Positions 24,731 through 33,828 of a stretch of 64,000 nucleotides of DNA are shown here, piece by piece. The notes under the pieces were generated by a model that was not told the DNA's origin, searched no databases, and saw nothing but the letters and a program-made list of their open reading frames with translations. How positions within the stretch are numbered: position 1 is the first letter of the stretch; each line of letters begins with the position of its first letter. The DNA is from Pseudoleptotrichia goodfellowii (GTDB taxonomy: Bacteria; Fusobacteriota; Fusobacteriia; Fusobacteriales; Leptotrichiaceae): positions 806,001 through 870,000 of the forward strand of contig NZ_AP019822.1 of NCBI RefSeq assembly GCF_007990505.1, in the 5' to 3' direction. The position numbers and the translations under genes were made by a program.

Positions 24731-24782
24731 AAAGAGGCTGTAGAAATAGAAAACTTCTATTTTAAAACAACCTCATCTTTTT
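24731..24782. terminator. Bidirectional terminator between DUF2335 and the ABC operon
   Basis: Outer arms AGAGGCTGT and ACAACCTC with an inner ATAGAA/TTCTAT hairpin, A-run on the left and T-run on the right. The GAGG...CCTC type resembles the one at 60416-60458. Confidence 0.65.
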
Positions 24783-24794
24783 TCTGTATTATGA

Positions 24795-26069
24795 CTATTT
24801 ATTCTGTTTTGCCAATTCGTTTACTTTTTCTTCCATTTTATTTGCAGCTTCTTCAGGTGGCAATTTTCCTTGTCCTAACTGATTAATAATGTTAAATATT
24901 TCCGTACTCATTTTAGTATAGTATTTAGGAACACCGTTAGGAAAAGGAGAAGCTACTATTTTAGACTGCTCTACTATTGAACCCGGTGTTTTTATAATTC
25001 CTTCTTTTACCATTTGCTCAATAACGCTTGTTCTTGTAGGTGTATTATTGATAGCTTTATTTAATTTTAGTTGAGTTTCAGGTCTTGAGAACCATTCCAC
25101 AAATTTTTTAGCTGCTTCCTTATTTTGAGAATAAGCAGAAACTCCTACAGCTTCAGTAAATGTAATAGTCTGTTTTGCAGCACCGTCTTTTCCCGGAACA
25201 GGAATAGTAGTTATTTTTCCTACAACTTTAGATACTTTCGGATCGTTTGAACTTGTGATAAATGATGTAGGACCTATTAAAAATGCACCTTGTGCGTTAT
25301 TTATTCCTCTGAATGTATCAATTCCCGGAGTAGAAACACTGGAAGGATTAATATATCCTTTATCAATAAATTTTTTAATAAGTTGCAGTGCATCCAAGGC
25401 ACTTTCTTTATTTAAAGTATCATCATCGTTGAATATTTTTCCGTTTCTTGTATATGCTAAAGTAAGGAATGATGTAGTTGTTTTTTCTTCAGCATTAAGA
25501 GGGAAAAGCATAGGATAATCTACAACTTTACTTTTTTTCAATTTATCAAAAGTTTCTTCTATACCATCTATACCGTTCCAAGCTTCATTAACTCTCTTAA
25601 TTCCTGCTTTAGAAAGCATTTCATCGTTTATATATGCCAATCTTAGTCCGTTTGCATAAGGAACAGCATATATTTTATCTTTAACTTTAAAATAAGAAAT
25701 GGACGGAATATCTTTTTGTGTGGCATCGTCTACTTCAAGAGGCTCAAGCCAACCTGCACTTTGAAATTCTCCTACCCATGACCAGTCCACTTCGACAACA
25801 TCGGCTACTGCTTTTTTTCCTGCTGCTGCAATGGAGATTTTATTTTTAGTATCGTCCCATGCAGTAGGCAATACTTTTACGGATATTCCTGTTTCAGCTT
25901 TGAACTCGGCAAGCATTTCTTCGGTAGGAGCTCCCCAGTCAGGTATCATCAAAGTAATTTCAGTACTTTCCTTGCTTTCCTTTTTTGCTTCTTCTTTTTT
26001 AGCCTGACATCCGATTAAAATACTCATAATCAAAGTTAACAGTGCTATTAATTTCATTTTCTTTAACAT
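24795..26069 (-). CDS. Extracellular solute-binding lipoprotein, carbohydrate ABC transporter
   Basis: 424 residues with a lipoprotein signal (LIALLTLIMSILIGC, lipid-bearing Cys21), then a charged Lys/Glu linker and a group-1 solute-binding fold (ITLMIPDWGAPTEEMLAEF, DVVEVDWSWVGEF, YAVPYANGLRLAYIN, AAKKFVEWFSRPETQ). It captures a sugar or related compound outside the inner membrane and delivers it to the two permeases encoded upstream. It is the last gene of the operon, after an acyltransferase gene. No ATPase gene is in the cluster, so a shared MsmK/UgpC-type ATPase elsewhere is likely. Confidence 0.9.
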   Translation of the reverse strand: MLKKMKLIALLTLIMSILIGCQAKKEEAKKESKESTEITLMIPDWGAPTEEMLAEFKAETGISVKVLPTAWDDTKNKISIAAAGKKAVADVVEVDWSWVGEFQSAGWLEPLEVDDATQKDIPSISYFKVKDKIYAVPYANGLRLAYINDEMLSKAGIKRVNEAWNGIDGIEETFDKLKKSKVVDYPMLFPLNAEEKTTTSFLTLAYTRNGKIFNDDDTLNKESALDALQLIKKFIDKGYINPSSVSTPGIDTFRGINNAQGAFLIGPTSFITSSNDPKVSKVVGKITTIPVPGKDGAAKQTITFTEAVGVSAYSQNKEAAKKFVEWFSRPETQLKLNKAINNTPTRTSVIEQMVKEGIIKTPGSIVEQSKIVASPFPNGVPKYYTKMSTEIFNIINQLGQGKLPPEEAANKMEEKVNELAKQNK

Positions 26070-26095
26070 GATTTTTTCTCCTTTTCTATTTATTT

Positions 26096-26803
26096 TTATA
26101 TTTTATAAATAAAATATCCTTTTGCCATAGGGAATTTGTATCCTTTTTCCCAAAATTTTTTTAAATTTTTTTGCAGAATTGTATTTTGAGAGCAATTTTC
26201 AAGCTTTTCATTTCCCAAGCCGAAAACCCTTTCAATAATTTGAGATTTTTCTTCATTTTCTTTAAAAGAAAGAAATTTATATTTTTTCTGAAATTGAATA
26301 ATATTACTGTTTTCAGGTAAGAGAAGCTTCAAATCGGGATTTAATAACCATGAATAACAGGTAAAAATTATTTCTTCAAAAGAAAGTCCTTTTGATTTAT
26401 AATAATTCCAAGCTGTTTTATATGAAGCTTCACAAGCAGAAGGAGTTAATTTTCCGTCCTCTCTTATATGTACATTTACCAAGATAGAATTTTTTTTATG
26501 TTTTTCAGGTATTAAATCAAAATTTTTATCGGTTTTATCCAATAATTCAAATTGTAATCGATCAAGTTTTATAACTCTCATTTCAAGAATACTGTCTATC
26601 CAGTTAAAGTGTTCTTTATAAAGTCCTTTAGTCCCATTTATATTTTCATATTTATTTGTCCAAATATCAATATCTTTCATATTATCCGAATAAAGATCAT
26701 CTGATAAATTTTCTTTTTTATAAAGTTCTTTTGTGTAAGTTTTACTTTTATTTAAAACAAAGTCATCCATTTCTTTTTCACTCATATTTTCTGTTTTAAT
26801 CAT
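26096..26803 (-). CDS. Predicted acyltransferase (GNAT_C-like domain), function unknown
   Basis: 235-residue soluble protein. The order of motifs (KEHFNWIDSILEMRVIKLDRLQFELL, then VNVHIREDGKLTPSACEASYKTAW, then FTCYSWLLNPDLKLLLPENSNI) fits the C-terminal half of the paired acyltransferase/GNAT_C proteins that commonly neighbour carbohydrate ABC and glycosidase genes. The N-terminal acyltransferase half seems shortened. It lies between the permease and binding-protein genes, an unusual place, and is AT-rich like its neighbours. Assignment is from recalled motif order and needs a profile search. Confidence 0.55.
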   Translation of the reverse strand: MIKTENMSEKEMDDFVLNKSKTYTKELYKKENLSDDLYSDNMKDIDIWTNKYENINGTKGLYKEHFNWIDSILEMRVIKLDRLQFELLDKTDKNFDLIPEKHKKNSILVNVHIREDGKLTPSACEASYKTAWNYYKSKGLSFEEIIFTCYSWLLNPDLKLLLPENSNIIQFQKKYKFLSFKENEEKSQIIERVFGLGNEKLENCSQNTILQKNLKKFWEKGYKFPMAKGYFIYKI

Positions 26804-26820
26804 AAAATCACCGTTTTTAG

Positions 26821-27666
26821 TTATTCTTTTACGGAGCCTGCTGTCAAGCCTGAAACAAGATATTTTCTGAATACCATACTTGCAAGTAGCGGCGGGATTA
26901 TTACAATTATTCCTGACATTGCTATAACACTGTAATTTACTGCATCTCTTGTCATAAATTCGGACATTATAAGGGTTAAGACTTTATTGTTATGAGAGGA
27001 CAGTAAAAGCACAGGGATAATATATTGTTTCCATGACATCAGAAATATTATAAGAGAAGAAGTCAATACTATAGGCATTGCTAAAGGAAGAGCAATTTGA
27101 AAGAACAGTTGCCTTTCATTTGCTCCTTCGATAGCCGCAGCTTCCCATAAATCTTCGGGCAATTCTCTGAAATAATTCATTATTATCCAAATATTCAGAG
27201 GAATGAAAGCCGATATAAATATAACCGAAGTCCAAAACATACTGTCAAGCATGGAATGCTCCATAAAAAAGGAATAAATAGGTATAATTGTAGTAAATAC
27301 CGGAATTACAATAGTTAATAATATAAATCCGATAATCAGATTTTTATATTTAAACTTATAACGGGCAAGAGTATAGCCTGTAATAACTGATAACGGCATG
27401 CCGATTAAAACCGTAACAAAAGACAGATACATACTGTTGGAAAGCCCGTTCAGGAGAGTTTCGCTTTCTTTACTGCCTATACTGAACAAATTTTTGTAAT
27501 TAATAAAAGTAATTGTTTCAGGAAGAAGTCTTGTATTATTTTTAAGAAGATCCCCTTCGGGTGTTATACTTATCAAGAAACACCAGAAAATAGGTCCTAC
27601 ACTAAAAAGAATTATAAAAAAGACGGTAATATAATAAATAAATTTATCTTTTTTTGTTTCTTTCAT
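26821..27666 (-). CDS. Carbohydrate ABC transporter permease (MalG type)
   Basis: 281 residues, six transmembrane segments, with the ABC permease EAA loop EAAAIEGANERQLFFQIALPLAMP (about residues 190-213) that contacts the ATPase. The N-terminal periplasmic segment and the position after a MalF-type gene define it as the second subunit of a sugar importer. It ends with the typical C-terminal GLTAGSVKE of MalG-like proteins. Confidence 0.92.
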   Translation of the reverse strand: MKETKKDKFIYYITVFFIILFSVGPIFWCFLISITPEGDLLKNNTRLLPETITFINYKNLFSIGSKESETLLNGLSNSMYLSFVTVLIGMPLSVITGYTLARYKFKYKNLIIGFILLTIVIPVFTTIIPIYSFFMEHSMLDSMFWTSVIFISAFIPLNIWIIMNYFRELPEDLWEAAAIEGANERQLFFQIALPLAMPIVLTSSLIIFLMSWKQYIIPVLLLSSHNNKVLTLIMSEFMTRDAVNYSVIAMSGIIVIIPPLLASMVFRKYLVSGLTAGSVKE

Positions 27667-27680
27667 AAATTAATCCTTTC

Positions 27681-28541
27681 CTATTTTTCATAAGCCATAT
27701 TTTTTACATAAAAATATCCGAAAATCCCTGATATAAGCATTATAACGTAAGAAATAGCACTTCCGTATCCAAAATCCAGAAAATTAAACGTATTTGAATA
27801 ATTATAAACAAGTAAAGTCTGAATTTCAAACTGATAACCGGATATAGCAATGACTTCGTCAAATATATTGAGTGCCGTTGTTGTAAGATTTATAAGTACT
27901 ACTCCTATTGAAGGTAACAATAAAGGCAAAGTAACATAAAAGAATGACTGTAATTTAGTGCCTCCGAAAACCTGTACTGTGTCATAATAACTTTCAGGAA
28001 TATTTTGTAAATTCGCCAGTATAACAAGTGAAGAAAAAGGAATAATACGCCATGCAACGACTATAGATATTACAATTAAAAATAAATATCTGTTGTCGGT
28101 CCATGAAATCGGAGTATTTATAAGATGTAGTTTTAATAAAATTTTATTCATAAATCCGTATCCCGGAAAAAAGATGAATTTCCACATTATTCCGTTTACG
28201 ATAGGCGGCATAGCCCAAGGAATAACAACAAGAGCAGTCAGTAAAGGATTGATTTTTGATTTTCTATTTAAAACTACTCCTATTATTATACTGAATGTCA
28301 TTCCTATAATCATAACTAAAATCAGTATAATTACGCTATTATACAGAGCATTGTAAAAATGTGCATCTTTAAATATTTTTATGTAGTTGTCAAACCAAAT
28401 GAACTTTTCATTATAAGGCTCCGTTAAATTATAATTTTTCAGACTGTAACGAAAAGTCAGAATTACGGGAAATATTACCGAGATTAATAATAAAATCAAA
28501 GACGGAAATAATAAAAATATCCCTTTGGTGTCTTTTTTCAT
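27681..28541 (-). CDS. Carbohydrate ABC transporter permease (MalF type)
   Basis: 286 residues with six transmembrane segments and an EAA-like loop YYDTVQVFGGTKLQSFFYVTLPLL. Pairs with the MalG-type subunit 14 nt downstream. It is first in the operon, following a leader of nearly 500 nt. The start has TAGGAGGAAGC 7 nt upstream. Confidence 0.92.
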   Translation of the reverse strand: MKKDTKGIFLLFPSLILLLISVIFPVILTFRYSLKNYNLTEPYNEKFIWFDNYIKIFKDAHFYNALYNSVIILILVMIIGMTFSIIIGVVLNRKSKINPLLTALVVIPWAMPPIVNGIMWKFIFFPGYGFMNKILLKLHLINTPISWTDNRYLFLIVISIVVAWRIIPFSSLVILANLQNIPESYYDTVQVFGGTKLQSFFYVTLPLLLPSIGVVLINLTTTALNIFDEVIAISGYQFEIQTLLVYNYSNTFNFLDFGYGSAISYVIMLISGIFGYFYVKNMAYEK

Positions 28542-28921
28542 AAGAGTTGCTTCCTCCTATATAAATTATTCAGAGCAATAAGCTCTATTATCTGTTTTTT
28601 AAAAATTCATTTATTTTTTATAATCATAATAACACCTTTCTAAAAATTTTTTGTTTTGCACTCAGAATGAGATAAAATAAAATTTTCAGAAAGAACAATA
28701 TAAAAAATTGTGTTTTAAAATAATCTAATTTTAAATAATTAAATAAAATTTTTCAGTTTTAAAGAAATATTTGTTTTCGGATAAGAAATTTGGAGTTCTC
28801 TTTGAACAGAAATCTTTTTATTAAGGGAAAGAAGTTAAAGATTTAAAAAAGTTAAAGAGTAACAATACAGATATCTTATCTTTATATTCATAAGAACAGC
28901 CTGCTCTTTAAAATAAGATAA

Positions 28922-28990
28922 TCATGAGCAGAGCAAGTAAACAATTATATTTTTCTTAAAAGAGATTATGTTAAAATCCAAGATATTCAT
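28922..28990 (-). CDS. Possible 22-codon leader ORF of the ABC operon
   Basis: ATG at 28990 (minus strand) with a perfect AGGAGG 8 nt upstream; 22 codons (MNILDFNIISFKKNIIVYLL then CS) and a UGA stop. A hairpin (AAGAGCAG...CTGTTCTT, within an outer ATCTTAT/ATAAGAT) follows. It lies in the long leader between the minus promoter and the first permease gene. It could be a regulatory leader peptide or chance; no homologue is recognised. The rest of the 28542-28921 gap is AT-rich and shows no gene. Confidence 0.35.
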   Translation of the reverse strand: MNILDFNIISFKKNIIVYLLCS

Positions 28991-29037
28991 ATTGTTTTCC
29001 TCCTTTTTCAAATTATACTTCAAATACATTTACAATA

Positions 29038-29066
29038 ATTATACCTCATTAAATCGGATAATGCAA
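29038..29066 (-). promoter_or_regulatory. Promoter of the carbohydrate ABC operon
   Basis: On the minus strand TTGCAT (29066-29061), 17 nt, TATAAT (29043-29038). It is back-to-back with the plus-strand promoter at 29069-29097. Confidence 0.6.
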
Positions 29067-29068
29067 TA

Positions 29069-29097
29069 TTGACTTTTTAAATTTTAGAAGTTATACT
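29069..29097 (+). promoter_or_regulatory. Promoter of the DUF4091 gene
   Basis: TTGACT (29069-29074), 17 nt, TATACT (29092-29097); the ribosome site GGGAGG lies before ATG 29144. Confidence 0.65.
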
Positions 29098-29143
29098 TTT
29101 GTAAAATCGGGAAAGAAGACTATATTTTATTGGGAGGTAAAAA

Positions 29144-30847
29144 ATGAAATTTTATAACAGCACTCATAATTTTTATAGAGATGATGAAAAACATAATTTG
29201 TATAAATTTAATAGTAATACTGAATTTGAAAAAATTGAAGTAGTCAAAAACGAAGAATTCGGATTTTTTGTTACGATAGATTTACCTTGTGAATCCTGTC
29301 TTAATATAAATAAAGATTTGGATTTGCCATGGTGGGGGCTAAGTAAGAGATACAGACTTGAAGTAAATTCTCAGTTAACAAGTGTTTATCCTAGCCTTGT
29401 AGATTATGTGAAAGATGATGACGGCACTGAAATAGCTGATATAATACTGGCGGAACAAAGTAAAGTTTATCCTCAGGGAGAGGTGCCTGTATTTATTCAG
29501 GGTGTCGTTCCTGAAGATTTTAAAGGAAAAAGTGTTTCGATAAATATAAAGTTATATAAAAATAATGGTTATGAAAAAGAAAAGTTAATAGAAGAGAAAA
29601 ATGTAAATATTGATGTGATTGATTATTGCTTGAAAAATAATGATTTTTATCTTGATTTATGGCAACATCCATGTTCTTGGGCAAGGGTTTATAATCTGAA
29701 ATATTTTTCCGAAGAACATTTCACAGTAATAGAAAATTATTTAAAAGCAATGAGTAAACTGGGACAAAAAGTTATAGACCTTATAGTTTCAGATTTCCCA
29801 TGGGCAGGGCAAAAATGTTTTGATGTTGAGAAAAATGCTTCCCGTCTTTATGAATATAATATTATAAAAGTTTATAGAAAAAACAATGAATTAGAACTTG
29901 ATTTTACATATTTGGACAGATATGTGGATATTTGTTTTAAATTGGGAATAAATGAAGAAATTAATCTTTTTGGGCTTATAGGAAACTGGCATGGCTTTGA
30001 TTTCGGATCGCCTCTTACAGATTATTCGGATCCGATAAGAATAAGTGTTTATGATGAAGATAAAGGAATAAATGATTATATACGAACTAAAGAGGAATTG
30101 GCGGTTTATATAAAATTATTGTTTAGACATTTTAAAGAAAAAGGTTATTTGCCGATTACAAAGATAATAGGCGATGAGCCTAATCCGATAAAAAAATTTG
30201 AAGAATATTCGAGTTTTTTAAATTCGTGTACTGAAGAAAAATTACAATATAAATATGCTATTCTTCATCCTGAATTTTTTGAAGAATATGAGGGAGATTT
30301 TGAGAGTTTCTCAGTAATTACACTTGTTTTAAGTGATTTTTACAAAGACGGAAATATTATTCATAAAAAATATAAAGAAAACAGCTCGAAAATGACATGG
30401 TATGCTTGTTGTATGCCGGATACATTCAATACATTTATAAAAAGTCCGCTTATAGAAGCAAGATTAACAGGACTTTATACATATTTGTTCAGGATGAAAG
30501 GAATGCTACGTTGGGCTTACGGTATATACGTGGAAGATATTTATTCGGATATTTCCTATAAAACTGAAAAATGGTCGGCAGGAGATATGTTTTTTGCTTA
30601 TCCCGGAAAAAATATGAAGCCTGTTCATAGTTTGAGAGAAAAAAATATGCTTTACGGAATACAGGATTTTAATATATTCAAGCAATTGGAAGAAAAATTC
30701 GGAAATTTGGAAGGGAAATTAAAAGAAAAATTGGCTATTCATGAGGTAATAAAAAGAAACGGTGGAGATATTGATTTGGGAACTTATTCTGCAATAAATG
30801 AATATAGAAAAGTAAGAAATGAGATTGTTAAGGATAGTTTGTTATAA
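29144..30847 (+). CDS. DUF4091 glycoside-hydrolase-like protein
   Basis: 567 residues without a signal peptide, so probably cytoplasmic. It has an N-terminal beta-rich domain (PWWGLSKRYRLEV) and a (beta/alpha)8-like C-terminal domain with the DUF4091 pattern (FYLDLWQHPCSWARVYNL, IIGDEPNP, TWYACCMPDTFNTFIKSPLIEARLTG, GMLRWAYGIY). Family members are presumed glycosidases of uncertain specificity. Being divergent from the carbohydrate ABC operon, it likely acts on the imported glycan. IIGDEPN holds candidate catalytic acids. Confidence 0.82.
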   Translation: MKFYNSTHNFYRDDEKHNLYKFNSNTEFEKIEVVKNEEFGFFVTIDLPCESCLNINKDLDLPWWGLSKRYRLEVNSQLTSVYPSLVDYVKDDDGTEIADIILAEQSKVYPQGEVPVFIQGVVPEDFKGKSVSINIKLYKNNGYEKEKLIEEKNVNIDVIDYCLKNNDFYLDLWQHPCSWARVYNLKYFSEEHFTVIENYLKAMSKLGQKVIDLIVSDFPWAGQKCFDVEKNASRLYEYNIIKVYRKNNELELDFTYLDRYVDICFKLGINEEINLFGLIGNWHGFDFGSPLTDYSDPIRISVYDEDKGINDYIRTKEELAVYIKLLFRHFKEKGYLPITKIIGDEPNPIKKFEEYSSFLNSCTEEKLQYKYAILHPEFFEEYEGDFESFSVITLVLSDFYKDGNIIHKKYKENSSKMTWYACCMPDTFNTFIKSPLIEARLTGLYTYLFRMKGMLRWAYGIYVEDIYSDISYKTEKWSAGDMFFAYPGKNMKPVHSLREKNMLYGIQDFNIFKQLEEKFGNLEGKLKEKLAIHEVIKRNGGDIDLGTYSAINEYRKVRNEIVKDSLL

Positions 30848-30884
30848 TTAAATATAGCTAAGTTTAAGATTGAGGAGTGAAATT

Positions 30885-31357
30885 ATGGACTATAGGATAA
30901 GAGAAATGGAGAAAGATGAGTACCCTTTATTAAAGAACTTTCTATATGAAGCAATTTATATTCCTGAAGGAGAAAAAATTCCTGATAAGTCAATTGTAAA
31001 TTTATCTGAACTTCAAAATATTATAAAGATTTTGGCAGTTTTAAAGATGATATTGCACTTGCAGCAGATGTAAAAGATAAAGTTATAGGTGCTGCTTGGG
31101 TTCGTATAATGGACGATTACGGGCATATTGATAACGAAACACCGTCTCTTGCTATGTCGTTATTTAAAGAATACAGAAATCTGGGAATCGGAACGGTACT
31201 TTTAAATGAATTACTTTCGGAATTAAAAATAAGAGGTTATCTAAAGGTGTCCTTATCGGTACAAAAAGACAATTATGCACAAAAAATGTATAAAAAAGCA
31301 GGTTTTAAAGTTATAAAGGAAAATGAGGAAGAATATATTATGTTGGCCGAATTATAG
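30885..31357 (+). pseudogene. GNAT acetyltransferase broken by a frameshift
   Basis: Two fragments in different frames make one GNAT protein. 30885 onward encodes MDYRIREMEKDEYPLLKNFL...NLSELQ; after CTTCAA (31011-31016) the frame must shift to read YYKDFGSFKDDIALAADVKD and then VIGAAWVRIMDDYGHID...EYRNLGIGTVLLNELL (the acetyl-CoA loop) to the stop at 31357. The break falls in a run of four A (31015-31018), consistent with loss of one A. It may be a decayed gene, a phase-variable tract or a sequencing error. RBS GAGGAG lies before ATG 30885. Confidence 0.8.
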
Positions 31358-31479
31358 TGCAAAATTAGGCTTTCGGAAATAGTTTAAAAATAAAAAATGA
31401 TTAAAATTAAAAAGTAGTACCGGGAAATATTCTATTTTATTATGTTGATAGATAAGAGTGTTGAAATAAATTGTCAGGA

Positions 31480-32130
31480 TCATTTCCCAACCATAAAAAT
31501 TCTGTCTGCAACTCTTTCAGCCTGTTCGGGATTATGCGTAGTTAAGATTATCGTATATTTCCCGGACAGTTTTTTTATTAAATTTTCTATTATTAGTGAG
31601 TTTTCTTCGTCCAAAGAAGAGCAAGGCTCGTCAAAAATAAGAATATCGGGATTTGTTGTAAGCATTCTTGCTATACAAAGTCTTTGTTTCTGTCCTCCCG
31701 CCAGTTTGACAGCAGACATTTTAAGATTATCTTTAACTTCATTGTAAAGATTTACGTCTTTTAAATATTTTTCCACTCTTTCTTTTTTATCTTTTATTTT
31801 TCCCTCGTAAAACTCTATAGGATACAGAATATTACTTTCTATAGACAAAGGAAAAGGCTTTGAATCCTGAAATAAAGTAGACACTTTTCTTCTCAGATTA
31901 AGCAGTTTTATTGATTTTATATTTTGACCGTTGAGGAAGACATCTCCTGTGTATTTTCCGCCATTTTCTTCGAGAAAACCGTTAATAAGCGATAAAAGTG
32001 TAGATTTCCCGCAACCTGACTGTCCCATAATACACAGAATCTCATTCTTTTTGACATTAATATTTATATTTTTCAAAATTTCTTTATTATCGTAAGATAT
32101 ACTAATATCTTTTATTTCCAATATATTCAA
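31480..32130 (-). CDS. pstB: Phosphate ABC transporter ATP-binding protein (PstB-like)
   Basis: 216-residue ABC ATPase: Walker A GQSGCGKST, Q-loop FQDSKPFP, signature LAGGQKQRL, Walker B ILIFDEPCSSLD, H-loop TTHN. It is shorter than usual PstB (about 250) and its signature departs from LSGGQQQR, so the PstB call rests on the adjacent permeases and PstS-like protein. The start overlaps the pstA end by 29 nt. It powers phosphate (or related oxyanion) import. No phoU follows. Confidence 0.82.
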   Translation of the reverse strand: MNILEIKDISISYDNKEILKNININVKKNEILCIMGQSGCGKSTLLSLINGFLEENGGKYTGDVFLNGQNIKSIKLLNLRRKVSTLFQDSKPFPLSIESNILYPIEFYEGKIKDKKERVEKYLKDVNLYNEVKDNLKMSAVKLAGGQKQRLCIARMLTTNPDILIFDEPCSSLDEENSLIIENLIKKLSGKYTIILTTHNPEQAERVADRIFMVGK

Positions 32131-32959
32131 TTATCTTTCCTCCCAATCCGCTTATTATAATTTCAGATAAAATATGTAAAATAATAAGAATACATATTAA
32201 AACAAATGCTGTCGCATAAGCTTTGTCGTGTAAGGCAGTCTGTCCCAAAAGCATATGAAGATGAAAAGGCAGTGCCATTACAGGGCTTAGCAATTTATCA
32301 GAAGTTCCTCCTATAAATACGGCTCCTGTCAAAAGAAGAGGTGCTGTCGCTCCGATGGCGTGACTTCCTGCCAATATTCCTGTAGAAACGATTTCTTTTT
32401 TTATTACGGGAAGTATAAGTTTTCGACACATATAATCTTTTTCAATTCCTAGAGAATAACTGTCTTTTATAAATTGACGATCCATGTTTAATACAGCTTT
32501 CTCAATCCTCACTTCTACAAAAGGAAAAACCATAATCCCGAGTGCAATTCCAGCAGTCAGCATACTTCTCGGCACATTAAAAGTAACTATGAAAAATCCG
32601 TATACAAACAATCCGATAATTATCGAAGGAATGGAAGCTATACATTGGACTGTCAGATTTATGACTGTACCGATTATTTTAGATTTACAGTAAATTGTAT
32701 TGTAAATGGCACAGGCAACCCCTAATAATACAGAAAACAAGATAGCTATAAACATCAGAAAAATAGATCCGATGATTGCATTTTTAACTCCGCCCTCACT
32801 TCCCAAAGGCATTCCTTCGGGATTTTTAAAGATAAAATCCAAGTTTACTCTGCCGATACCTTTAGATATTATAAAATAAAATATACCGAAAATAACTGAA
32901 ATAACAGTAATTGTCGAAATATAAATCCATGTTTTAATAATCAGGTCATTATTTTTCAA
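32102..32959 (-). CDS. pstA: Phosphate ABC transporter permease PstA
   Basis: 285 residues, six transmembrane segments; the domain order and GNKRY end fit PstA. Motifs: GGVKNAIIGSIFLMFIAILF after the first periplasmic loop, IPSIIIGLFVYGFF, and the ATPase-contacting loop IKDSYSLGIEKDYMCRKLILP. Overlaps pstC by 11 nt and pstB by 29 nt, indicating a single coupled operon. Confidence 0.88.
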   Translation of the reverse strand: MKNNDLIIKTWIYISTITVISVIFGIFYFIISKGIGRVNLDFIFKNPEGMPLGSEGGVKNAIIGSIFLMFIAILFSVLLGVACAIYNTIYCKSKIIGTVINLTVQCIASIPSIIIGLFVYGFFIVTFNVPRSMLTAGIALGIMVFPFVEVRIEKAVLNMDRQFIKDSYSLGIEKDYMCRKLILPVIKKEIVSTGILAGSHAIGATAPLLLTGAVFIGGTSDKLLSPVMALPFHLHMLLGQTALHDKAYATAFVLICILIILHILSEIIISGLGGKIIEYIGNKRY

Positions 32960-33812
32960 TATATATTCTCCTCATTTTATTTAAAATAAAAAATATTATA
33001 TTAATTATCATTACAGTTGTAAGCAGGACAAATGCCGAAGCGAATAATGCCGAGTAATGTTTACTTCCCACCTCGCTCATTCCGATTTCCAATGCTATCA
33101 GTGCAGGAACAGTTTCCGCTTTGGTAAGCAGTTTTGGAAATTGCGGAGAGTTTCCGATAACTGTCATAACCGCCATAGTTTCCCCTGTAGCTCTTGCGAA
33201 AGCCAATATAAATGCAGTTAATACAGAAAATCTCGTTTCTCTGAAAACAATTTTTCGTATGAAATACTCCTTTGTAATACCCATTGCATCCGAATCTTTT
33301 CCGTATTTTTCTTTTATTGTTTCAATATGTTCTATACAGTTTGCCACAAAAAAAGGAATTATCATAACGGATAAAATCAAACTTCCTGCAAGCACAGATT
33401 CTCCTGTGGACATTCTGAAAGTTTTTTCCAGTATTTTTAATATAACCGTCATTCCGAAAAATCCGTATACTATGGACGGTATACCCGAAAGGATATTTAC
33501 CGCCCATATAATCATTTTTTTAAAAATACCTTTGGAATAAAAGCAAATATACATTGAAATCCCGTATGAAAAGGGAAACGATATTATACAAGCCAAAATC
33601 GAAATATAAAAACCCGCATATAAAATATTGAATATTTGAAAACTCTGATTGGGCTCGCTTGCTCTCCAAACTTTTCCGAATATAAAATCCGGGATTTTGA
33701 CTTCTTTAAAGAAAGGCAAAGCTTCCGCAAATAAATATATCAGCAACACCGCCAAAATGAACATAGACAGTGTTGTCAGAAGATATATCGAGTATTTGAA
33801 AATGTTTTTCAC
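32949..33812 (-). CDS. pstC: Phosphate ABC transporter permease PstC
   Basis: 287 residues with six transmembrane segments, GIPSIVYGFFGMTVIL (the PstC hallmark IPS-x-x-YG) and the EAA-like loop DAMGITKEYFIRKIVF; FARATGETMAVMTVIGN is another conserved PstC block. Located between the interrupted pstS (16 nt) and pstA. It forms the channel with PstA. Confidence 0.9.
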   Translation of the reverse strand: MKNIFKYSIYLLTTLSMFILAVLLIYLFAEALPFFKEVKIPDFIFGKVWRASEPNQSFQIFNILYAGFYISILACIISFPFSYGISMYICFYSKGIFKKMIIWAVNILSGIPSIVYGFFGMTVILKILEKTFRMSTGESVLAGSLILSVMIIPFFVANCIEHIETIKEKYGKDSDAMGITKEYFIRKIVFRETRFSVLTAFILAFARATGETMAVMTVIGNSPQFPKLLTKAETVPALIALEIGMSEVGSKHYSALFASAFVLLTTVMIINIIFFILNKMRRIYIEK

Positions 33813-33828
33813 TTTTTACCCCTTTATT

